Shown here piece by piece: positions 57,580-64,000 of a stretch of DNA of 64,000 nucleotides (positions are counted from its first letter, which is position 1; every line of letters begins with the position of its first letter). The position numbers and the translations under genes are program-made. Under the pieces are notes generated by a model. That model saw only the letters and a list, made by a program, of their open reading frames with translations, was not told the origin of the DNA and ran no database searches. This stretch comes from Nautilia sp. PV-1 (GTDB taxonomy: Bacteria; Campylobacterota; Campylobacteria; Campylobacterales; Nautiliaceae), in assembly GCF_004006315.1 (NCBI RefSeq), contig NZ_CP026530.1:1106501-1170500 (forward strand), in the 5' to 3' direction.

Positions 57580-58031
57580 TCATTAACCTTTATTATGATT
57601 TCTACCGGTTTTTTACCTCCGGTTACTTCTGCGTTTTTAGTAAATCTGTTAAGTACTATTCTGTTCCCTTTTACGCTTTCGTTTGTTTCAAGTTTAACTA
57701 TTTTGGCATTGCCTGTTAATATTATATTTCCGTTGTGAAGCTGATATACAAGTTTATCGCTTCTGCCTTTGTATGTTGAGTTTTTATCAAGTGCTATTAC
57801 AAACCTGACATTTCCGATTGCGACAAATTTCTGAGGTTTTTTATTTTTATCAAAATAAACTATCATCTCCTCAGCCTGAATATTGTCTTTTCCTTTAGTG
57901 GCATTAACGTCGCCTTTAAACACACTCTCTTTTTTTGCCATATCATAGTGGAAATATTTGCTTGTTACTTTCAGCTCCTCAGCACTTACAAAACTTATAA
58001 CAAGTATCAACAGTAAAAAAAGTTTTTTCAT
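57576..58031 (-). CDS. lptA: LPS export periplasmic protein LptA
   Basis: A 151-residue protein with a signal peptide (about 1-17) and an OstA-like beta jelly roll: VTSKYFHYDMAKKESVFKGDVNATKGKDNIQAEEMIVYFD is its start region. It carries LPS across the periplasm. It overlaps lptC by 4 bases. Confidence 0.88.
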   Translation of the reverse strand: MKKLFLLLILVISFVSAEELKVTSKYFHYDMAKKESVFKGDVNATKGKDNIQAEEMIVYFDKNKKPQKFVAIGNVRFVIALDKNSTYKGRSDKLVYQLHNGNIILTGNAKIVKLETNESVKGNRIVLNRFTKNAEVTGGKKPVEIIIKVNE

Positions 58032-58525
58032 TTTTCAACCTTTAAATAATATATTATATTTTTGGCATACAGATTTTTTTTATCGTCCATCTTGAAACTT
58101 TTACCGTATCCTCTAAAATCTTTTGAATAAAGTTTAACTTTACCGCCGCTTAAAAGTTTCGTTATTTTATTATAATAAGCTAAATTTGTAATTAATTCTA
58201 TATCTTTGTTTTTATACCAGACATTATATCCGGTAACCAAATCGTCTTCGAATACCGTTTTGTCCGCTTTATAGTCTTCTAATTTTACTAAATCTTTAAC
58301 ATTTAAATCATACGCAATGTAATTTTTTTTGTACATATCAAGTTTTTTAAAACTGCCTTCTTTTTGAAGTTCACCATTATATATATAAAACTTCCCTTTA
58401 TTAAACTCGACATCCGGAAGCTTTGCAGAGGCTTTAACCGTATGAGTGGTTTTATACTCTCCCATTAATAACGGATACAGCATAATTCCAAATACCAATA
58501 CGGCAAAAGAAACTGCTTTTACCAT
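58028..58525 (-). CDS. lptC: LPS export membrane protein LptC
   Basis: A 165-residue protein with one N-terminal membrane helix (about 5-20) and an OstA-like periplasmic domain (YNVWYKNKDIELITNLAYYNKITKLLSGGKVKLYSKDF, abridged). It bridges the LptBFG transporter and LptA. Its order kdsC-lptC-lptA is conserved across proteobacteria. It overlaps kdsC by 7 bases. Confidence 0.85.
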   Translation of the reverse strand: MVKAVSFAVLVFGIMLYPLLMGEYKTTHTVKASAKLPDVEFNKGKFYIYNGELQKEGSFKKLDMYKKNYIAYDLNVKDLVKLEDYKADKTVFEDDLVTGYNVWYKNKDIELITNLAYYNKITKLLSGGKVKLYSKDFRGYGKSFKMDDKKNLYAKNIIYYLKVEK

Positions 58526-59010
58526 AACGCCAAAAACTTATCGTAAAGTTTTTCTTCTTTTAACAAAAACTCTATCATTTCGGCAACAGCTCCTTCTCCT
58601 CCGTTTTTTTTCAGAGGATAATTTACAAAATCGTAAATATACGGATTAGAATCATAAGGCGCAAATGATTTTTTAACGAGTCTGAGCATTGAGAGATCAT
58701 TCATATCATCCCCAATAACGGCTACTTCCGAATATGAAATACCCATTTCTTCAACTATTGAATCCAGAACTTCTTTTTTATTTCTTACACCCTGTTTTAC
58801 GTATGTAATATCAAGCTCTTTCGCTCTTCTGTCAACTATATTCGAAACCCTTCCGGTGATAATGGCGCTTTTTTTACCAAGCCGATTCCAGCTTTTAATC
58901 ATAAGTCCGTCTTTTATATTAAAAGCTTTTACTTCGTCTCCGCTGTTTGAATAGTATATTTTACCGTCTGTAAGAGTTCCGTCAACGTCTATTACGATAA
59001 GCTCTATCAT
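58519..59010 (-). CDS. kdsC: 3-deoxy-D-manno-octulosonate 8-phosphate phosphatase KdsC
   Basis: A 163-residue HAD-superfamily phosphatase without a cap domain: VIDVDGTLTDGKIYY (catalytic Asp), SAIITGRVS, YVKQGVRNKKEVL and VIGDDMNDLSML. It makes KDO for LPS core. It overlaps hisB by 4 bases. Confidence 0.92.
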   Translation of the reverse strand: MIELIVIDVDGTLTDGKIYYSNSGDEVKAFNIKDGLMIKSWNRLGKKSAIITGRVSNIVDRRAKELDITYVKQGVRNKKEVLDSIVEEMGISYSEVAVIGDDMNDLSMLRLVKKSFAPYDSNPYIYDFVNYPLKKNGGEGAVAEMIEFLLKEEKLYDKFLALW

Positions 59011-59576
59011 AATACGCCTTTTGTTGAAGGAATCCCGCTTTTTCTATAAGCAAGTGCTCTTCTAAGAGCCACGGCAAACGCTTTAAACGCGCTTTCAATA
59101 ATATGATGTTTGTTTGTGCCTCTTTTATATATAATATGTGCAGCTATTTTAAAGTTAAATACAAGAGATTTAAAAAATTCTTCAACAAGTTCCAAATCAA
59201 AATCCTTAATAGCGCCTTCCCTTGGCATTTCATATACAAGATACGCCCTGCCTCCTATATCCATATCCACTTCAACGGCCGCTTCATCCAAAACTGCCAC
59301 CGCATTAGAATATCTTTCTATATTTTCAATAGGATAGACTTCTTTAAACAGCGCTTCTCCTATTACGATACCCACATCCTCAACCGTATGATGGTAATCT
59401 ACGTATATATCTCCGTCACAAAACACTTCCAAATCCATACCGCTGTGTTTTGCCAAAGCTTCAAGCATGTGGTCGAAAAACCCTACTCCTGTTGAAATAT
59501 TTGATTTCCCGCTTCCGTTAATTTCAAGTTTTACTTCTATTTTAGTTTCTTTTGTTTCTCTTTTTATTTCCGTCAT
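59007..59576 (-). CDS. hisB: Imidazoleglycerol-phosphate dehydratase HisB
   Basis: A 189-residue single-domain dehydratase: SNISTGVGFFDHMLEALAKHSG, YVDYHHTVEDVGIVIGEAL, GRAYLVYEMP and NKHHIIESAFKAFAVALRRAL. It catalyses a step of histidine synthesis. It is an unusual member of an envelope operon and is coupled to kdsC by overlap. Confidence 0.95.
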   Translation of the reverse strand: MTEIKRETKETKIEVKLEINGSGKSNISTGVGFFDHMLEALAKHSGMDLEVFCDGDIYVDYHHTVEDVGIVIGEALFKEVYPIENIERYSNAVAVLDEAAVEVDMDIGGRAYLVYEMPREGAIKDFDLELVEEFFKSLVFNFKIAAHIIYKRGTNKHHIIESAFKAFAVALRRALAYRKSGIPSTKGVL

Positions 59577-59577
59577 A

Positions 59578-60261
59578 TTATTCTCCTACGATAAATCCGT
59601 TTAATTTATGGGACAGTTTAAATCTCTTAGCTTCCGAATATGTTTTAAATCCTACTATAAATACTTTATAAAAATCGCCTTTTTTTAAGACACTCGTATT
59701 ATATCCTAACTCCCTGTATTTTTGAGCCGTATATTCCGCTCCGCCTTTATGTAAAAACGCTCCAACCTGAATCATATATCCGTTTACGTAATTTTTACCT
59801 TTAAATCCTATAACGGTTATCCTGACAGGTGCAGTACCGGTTCTGTCCACACCTATCTGTTTCGCCGCGACATAACTCAAATCTATAATTCTCCCTTTTA
59901 CAAACGGCCCTCTGTCGTTTATTCTTACAATCACGCTTTTGCCGTTGTTAAGATTTGTAACCTTTACCATCGTATCCATCGGAAGCGTTTTATGTGCGGC
60001 CGTAAAAGCGTACATATTGTATATTTCGCCGTTACTGGTATATTTCCCGTGAAAATTAGGCCCGTACCAGCTGGCAATTCCGGTCTGAGTCCAGCCTATA
60101 GGCACCGTTTTTTTAGGATAGTATACGTTGCCGTTTACACTGTAAACTTTTTGTGTGCCTTTTTTTACTCCTGGCGTGCTGTATACTTCGGTTACGTATC
60201 TCTCCGTACATCCCGTAAATAACACTAAAGTTGCAGCTGTTAATAAAAGCGTTTTTTTCAT
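59578..60261 (-). CDS. rlpA: Septal ring lytic transglycosylase RlpA family lipoprotein
   Basis: A 227-residue protein with a lipoprotein signal ([10 protein letters not shown], lipidated Cys about residue 18). Double-psi beta-barrel domain with [42 protein letters not shown], then a C-terminal SPOR-like domain ([14 protein letters not shown]). It cleaves glycan strands near the septum. It lies one base before hisB and overlaps mltD by 4 bases. Confidence 0.9.
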   Translation of the reverse strand: MKKTLLLTAATLVLFTGCTERYVTEVYSTPGVKKGTQKVYSVNGNVYYPKKTVPIGWTQTGIASWYGPNFHGKYTSNGEIYNMYAFTAAHKTLPMDTMVKVTNLNNGKSVIVRINDRGPFVKGRIIDLSYVAAKQIGVDRTGTAPVRITVIGFKGKNYVNGYMIQVGAFLHKGGAEYTAQKYRELGYNTSVLKKGDFYKVFIVGFKTYSEAKRFKLSHKLNGFIVGE

Positions 60262-61595
60262 CTCAGTCCTTGTGGTACTTTTAATATCTGTCCTACTCTG
60301 ATTGTTGTGCTTTTAAGTTCGTTAACCCTTATTATTTTTTTATAATCGATTCCAAATTCCCTTGCTATTTTTCTAAGCGAATCACCTCTTTTTACTTTGT
60401 ATTTTACATAAATACTGTTTAACGGAATAACAAGCCTCTGACCGATATGCAAAAATCGTCCGAGTCTGTTAAAATCTTTAATAAATCTTACTTTAGTATC
60501 AAATCTTCTTGCAATTTTAATTAAAGTATCTCCCTTTTTAACCCTGTAAACCATAAAATAGTGTTTAGGATGAAATTTAAGTTTAAACATAGCCAGCTTT
60601 TTATACGGAATATAAATATAGTATTTATACGGCGGAGTAAACGAATAATTCAGATGTTCGTTATATTTTCTTATTTCCCTATAAGGTACGTTTAATATTT
60701 TACTAACATAATAAAGTGACGTACCCGCCGGCACTTCAACCCTTTTCAAGTCTGAAACCACTCCGCTGTTTAGAAGATACGCATTCGTATACTGTATAAA
60801 GTCGTCACTGTTAAACAAAAACGACATTGCTATGATTTTTAAAATATACTTTCTCGTTTCCCTAGGAAGATACTGCCTTTTTAAACCTTTTTGATATCTT
60901 AAAAGATCATTCAGACTGATATGTATATAATTCAGCTTTTTATAAAGTTCATAAAGTTTTCCGAAAGCATATCTGCCTCTTCGTTGATAATCCCTGATGA
61001 TCTGCCTGTATTTTCTAATAGTTTTATCATGTCTGCATTTTTTCCCGAGTTTTAAACAGAGTTTATCTACTTTTGCTCTTACAACCGCCTCGACAACCCT
61101 CGCCTCACCCGCATTGTAAGCCATTATCGCAAGATACCATTTTCCGAAAAAATGATGAAGATAACTCAGATATTCTACGGCTGCTTCAGTCGATTTGACC
61201 GGATCTTTTCTTTCGTCGACATATTCGTCTATTTTAAGATCATACCTTCTTGCAGTCTGGGGCATAAACTGCCACAAACCTATGGCTTTTTTATCCGATC
61301 TTGCAGATGTAGTTAAATAACTTTCCGCCATTGCTACCGATATAAGTTCTTTTGGGAGGTTGTTTTTAATAATAGACTGTTTAATTAAAGGCAGATAATC
61401 GTAACCGTTTTGAAGAACGTTTAAAAAATACTCTTTTTTCTTTTTTGCATACTCTTTGTAAAGCCTCTGCAGGCTTCTGTTCTCGACAAATTCATCATTT
61501 ATGTTTAACGCATTAAGCACCTGTATGTTTTTATTCGTAACAACATCGGCCGTTAAATAAAGAGACAGCATTAAAAATAAAATAATCTTTTTCAT
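60258..61595 (-). CDS. mltD: Membrane-bound lytic murein transglycosylase D (MltD)
   Basis: A 445-residue protein with a signal peptide, a lytic transglycosylase domain ([28 protein letters not shown]; catalytic Glu in AMAES) and two LysM domains at the C-terminus ([16 protein letters not shown] and [16 protein letters not shown]). It overlaps the tatD gene by 4 bases. Confidence 0.92.
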   Translation of the reverse strand: MKKIILFLMLSLYLTADVVTNKNIQVLNALNINDEFVENRSLQRLYKEYAKKKKEYFLNVLQNGYDYLPLIKQSIIKNNLPKELISVAMAESYLTTSARSDKKAIGLWQFMPQTARRYDLKIDEYVDERKDPVKSTEAAVEYLSYLHHFFGKWYLAIMAYNAGEARVVEAVVRAKVDKLCLKLGKKCRHDKTIRKYRQIIRDYQRRGRYAFGKLYELYKKLNYIHISLNDLLRYQKGLKRQYLPRETRKYILKIIAMSFLFNSDDFIQYTNAYLLNSGVVSDLKRVEVPAGTSLYYVSKILNVPYREIRKYNEHLNYSFTPPYKYYIYIPYKKLAMFKLKFHPKHYFMVYRVKKGDTLIKIARRFDTKVRFIKDFNRLGRFLHIGQRLVIPLNSIYVKYKVKRGDSLRKIAREFGIDYKKIIRVNELKSTTIRVGQILKVPQGLR

Positions 61596-62341
61596 ATATT
61601 AAAAAGTTCCTTTGCGTTTTTTGTTGTTATTTCTTCAACCTCTTCAGGTTCAACATCCCAAAGTTCGGCAATTTTGTCTCGTACATAAACCGTATACGCA
61701 GGCTCATTTCTTTTCCCTCTGAAAGGATGCGGAGTAAGATAAGGCGCATCCGTTTCTATAACCACCCTGTCTTTAGGAATTTTAGGAAACACGTTTATGA
61801 GTTTTTTGGCGTTTTTGAATGTTATAACACCGCCTATTCCGTAATAAAACCTTTCTTTAAGCTTCAAAAGCTGCTCCGCAGCGTTGTAACAATGAAGCAC
61901 TCCTTTGATTTGAGGATGTTCTTCCAATACTTTAAGACTGTCTTCAGTGGCTTCCCTTATATGAACTATTATAGGTTTATTATACTCTTTGGCAATTTCT
62001 ATCTGTCTGTGAAACATCTCTATCTGTTTTTTTCTTTGTTCCTCTTCTTTTACCCAGTGATAATCAAGCCCTATTTCACCCACCGCTACACATTTGGGAT
62101 GGTTTATAAAACAGGTGATAAGTTTCTCATCATATTTATCTATATCAACAGGATGAAATCCTACCGCAAAATATATTTCATCATATTTGTCTGCAAGCTC
62201 TATCGCTCTTGGCAGATCAGCCGGATCGGCGGCAGGAATTATAAACTTTTTTACGCCGTTTTCCTCCGCTCTTTTAATTACTTCATCGACATCATCGATA
62301 AATTTGGCATTATCAAGATGTGTATGCGTATCTATTATCAT
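61592..62341 (-). CDS. tatD: TatD-family hydrolase
   Basis: A 249-residue metal-dependent hydrolase: IDTHTHLDNAKF, VAVGEIGLDYHW, PIIVHIREA, LHCYNA and VIETDAPYLTPHPFRGKRNEPA. It probably has 3'-5' DNase activity. It is the first gene of the envelope operon and is transcribed from the region between 62342 and 62450. Confidence 0.94.
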   Translation of the reverse strand: MIIDTHTHLDNAKFIDDVDEVIKRAEENGVKKFIIPAADPADLPRAIELADKYDEIYFAVGFHPVDIDKYDEKLITCFINHPKCVAVGEIGLDYHWVKEEEQRKKQIEMFHRQIEIAKEYNKPIIVHIREATEDSLKVLEEHPQIKGVLHCYNAAEQLLKLKERFYYGIGGVITFKNAKKLINVFPKIPKDRVVIETDAPYLTPHPFRGKRNEPAYTVYVRDKIAELWDVEPEEVEEITTKNAKELFNI

Positions 62342-62450
62342 TTATCAATTCCTTTACTATTTGTAACACTTCATAGTTTAAAAAATATAAAAATTGTAAA
62401 TATTTGTAACTTTTGAATATAATTGTAACAAAAATATAAAAGGAGACGAA
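62342..62450 (+). promoter_or_regulatory. Promoter region of the malic enzyme gene
   Basis: TTGTAA (62394-62399) and TATAAT (62418-62423) are 18 bases apart. TTGTAAC occurs at 62361-62367, 62404-62410 and 62423-62429, and TTGTAAA at 62394-62400, a possible regulator site. AAAAGGAGACGAA precedes the ATG at 62451. Confidence 0.6.
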
Positions 62451-63764
62451 ATGTCAAAACCAGTATTCACTAAAGAAGAGGCATTAGAATACCACGCCAA
62501 ACCTGTCCCTGGTAAAATTGCAATCGAAGTCACAAAACCTGTAAGGGATTCAAAAGACTTATCAATCGCTTATTCACCGGGAGTTGCAGTACCTTGTCTT
62601 GAAATCGACAAAGACGAAAACCTTGCATATGAATATACTAACAAAGCAAACCTTGTAGCTGTAGTTTCAGATTCAACTGCTGTACTAGGACTTGGTACTC
62701 TTAAGCCTGTAGCTGGTAAACCTGTTATGGAAGGTAAATCAGTATTATTCAAAAAATTCGCATTTATTGACGCATTCGATATTGAATTAAAAGTTCACGA
62801 AACTGAAGAGATCGTAAAAGTAGTGGAAGCCATTTCACCTACATTTGGAGGTATCAACCTAGAAGACATCAAAGCTCCAAAATGTTTCGACATTGAAAAA
62901 GAATCTCAGGCAAAATGTGATATTCCTGTATTCCATGACGATCAACACGGTACTGCAATTATTTCTGCAGCAGCGCTTCTAAACGGATGCGAACTTACAG
63001 GTAAAAAATTCGAAGATATAAGAATAGTAATTTTAGGTGCCGGTGCAGCCGGTCTGGCAGCAGCAGAAATGTACAAAGCAATGGGTGCTAAAAACATCGT
63101 TTTAGTTGATTCTAGAGGTGCTGTAACTACAAAAAGAGACGATCTAAATAAATATAAACAGCCTTGGGCAATAGATGAAAATATCGAAACTTTAGCTGAC
63201 GCACTTAAAGGCGCTGACGCAGTTATCGGTAACTCAGTTGCTGACTGTATTACTCAGGATATGGTTAAAACACTTGCACCGAATGCAATGTTATTCGTAA
63301 TGGCAAACCCTGATCCGGAAATAAAACCTGAACTTGCTTTAGAAGTAAGAGACGATTTAATTATTGGAACTGGAAGAAGCGATTATCCTAATCAAATTAA
63401 CAATGTTTTAGGATTCCCATTCATATTCAGAGGAGCTCTTGATACTCATGCAAGCGCAGTAAATATGGAAATGAAAATTGCTGCATGTCATGCATTAGCA
63501 GACCTGGCTAAAAAACCTGTTCCTAAATACGTAAAAGAAGCTTACAATTTAGAAAATGTAAAATTCGGCAAAGATTATGTTTTACCAAAACCATTTGACA
63601 GAAGAGTTTTTGTTGACGAATCTGTTGCAGTTGCAAGAGCGGCTCTTGAAACAGGAGTCGCAAGAATCAAAGTTGACGACATTGACAAATGGGTAGAGGG
63701 TTACAAACAACATCTAATTAAAATGCTTAAAGAAAAAGAAGGCATCGATTACGACGCTGAATAA
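62451..63764 (+). CDS. NAD(P)-dependent malic enzyme
   Basis: A 437-residue malic enzyme of the short bacterial form without a phosphotransacetylase domain: [70 protein letters not shown] and the Rossmann motif [15 protein letters not shown]. It interconverts malate and pyruvate plus CO2. Strong ribosome binding site. Confidence 0.94.
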   Translation: MSKPVFTKEEALEYHAKPVPGKIAIEVTKPVRDSKDLSIAYSPGVAVPCLEIDKDENLAYEYTNKANLVAVVSDSTAVLGLGTLKPVAGKPVMEGKSVLFKKFAFIDAFDIELKVHETEEIVKVVEAISPTFGGINLEDIKAPKCFDIEKESQAKCDIPVFHDDQHGTAIISAAALLNGCELTGKKFEDIRIVILGAGAAGLAAAEMYKAMGAKNIVLVDSRGAVTTKRDDLNKYKQPWAIDENIETLADALKGADAVIGNSVADCITQDMVKTLAPNAMLFVMANPDPEIKPELALEVRDDLIIGTGRSDYPNQINNVLGFPFIFRGALDTHASAVNMEMKIAACHALADLAKKPVPKYVKEAYNLENVKFGKDYVLPKPFDRRVFVDESVAVARAALETGVARIKVDDIDKWVEGYKQHLIKMLKEKEGIDYDAE

Positions 63765-63848
63765 TCTTCTTTTTCTTTTTCTTCTATTAAACTCATATAT
63801 TTTATGTTACACTTTCATCCTTGTTAACAACAGGGGAAAGGATGAAAA
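63765..63848. other. Intergenic region before the last gene
   Basis: 84 bases. TTTTATGTTACACT around 63800-63813 could be a weak -10 region, and GGGGAAAGGA precedes the next ATG. No terminator was recognised. Confidence 0.3.
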
Positions 63849-64000
63849 ATGAATATCAAAGACTTTTTTTTCTTTAACAGATTTATAACGCCTACGGCGA
63901 TTACAGTTATTTACTGGCTTATGCTTTTAGGTGTTTTTATCGGCGGTATAGCTGAAATGTTTGGGGGTTACTACGGTTTTACATTCCAAAGTTTTGTAAG
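63849..64000 (+). CDS. DUF4282-type membrane protein (N-terminal part)
   Basis: The frame is open to the right edge (about 50 residues seen). It starts MNIKDFFFFNRFITPTAI and runs into a membrane helix with YWLMLLGVFIGGIAEMF, the pattern of small DUF4282 membrane proteins. The protein is cut by the window end. GGGGAAAGGA lies 6 bases before the ATG at 63849. Confidence 0.65.
   Translation, partial: MNIKDFFFFNRFITPTAITVIYWLMLLGVFIGGIAEMFGGYYGFTFQSFV

Noticed and set aside
59103-59495. A 130-codon plus-strand frame opposite hisB
   Set aside because: hisB has all family motifs; the opposite frame has none and no ribosome binding site.

Overview
The window is an AT-rich bacterial chromosome segment. 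Its gene neighbourhoods match those of Campylobacterota (Epsilonproteobacteria): YibQ-like/dprA/ruvX, fliP then glmU/coaBC/hypothetical/uppS/prepilin peptidase/LptF-type permease/truA, TPR protein/dnaG, and tatD/mltD/rlpA/kdsC/lptC/lptA/engB/mreD-like/mrdA. From memory this gene order is very close to Campylobacter jejuni. The base composition, the PomA/PomB-like stator and the overall content suggest a vent-type relative such as the Nautiliales, but that is an inference and not proven here. A single temperate prophage interrupts the core chromosome.

Left core region (1-15.2 kb): minD (partial) and minE, a polysaccharide-deacetylase-like protein, dprA, a DNA-deoxyinosine glycosylase-like gene and ruvX run rightward. 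panE, trmA, fliP and the two stator genes run leftward. A back-to-back promoter then serves the stator operon and a rightward run of tightly packed genes from glmU to truA. Convergent with truA are two unusual genes: a complete PL7-type alginate lyase with signal peptide, and a membrane-anchored Mrr-like nuclease.

Prophage (about 15,236-49,973, 34.7 kb): it is inserted in the 3' end of an initiator tRNA-Met gene and flanked by a 17-bp direct repeat. It is a mosaic. The packaging and capsid module is lambda-like (Nu1/GpA terminase, portal, S49 protease-scaffold, decoration protein, major capsid protein E). The tail is a P2-like contractile tail (V, W, J, I, fibre, FI, FII, E/E' frameshift, T, U, X, D). 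A cos-like site lies near 37.2 kb, just before the packaging genes. Two near-identical late promoters, at about 33.3 and 27.9 kb, appear to drive the capsid and the lysis/tail operons. The early leftward operon (DnaB helicase, probable helicase loader/initiator, many tiny genes) starts from a strong promoter at 41.5 kb with a triple operator, facing a CI/LexA-like repressor. Between the repressor and the tyrosine integrase lies about 6 kb of cargo, much of it visibly more AT-rich than its surroundings: a BRCT protein, a secreted protein, a membrane protein, a PIN nuclease, two overlapping unknown genes and a secreted NUC-type endonuclease. This is the likeliest place in the window for an undescribed defence or fitness system.

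Right core region (50-64 kb): tRNA-fMet and tRNA-Gln, a cupin protein, RNase P RNA, a LapB-like TPR protein, dnaG and a PP-loop protein are followed by a long leftward cell-envelope operon (tatD to mrdA, with hisB and an ArgA-like acetyltransferase embedded). The window ends with a malic enzyme and the start of a DUF4282-type membrane protein. No CRISPR array, insertion sequence or rRNA was seen.
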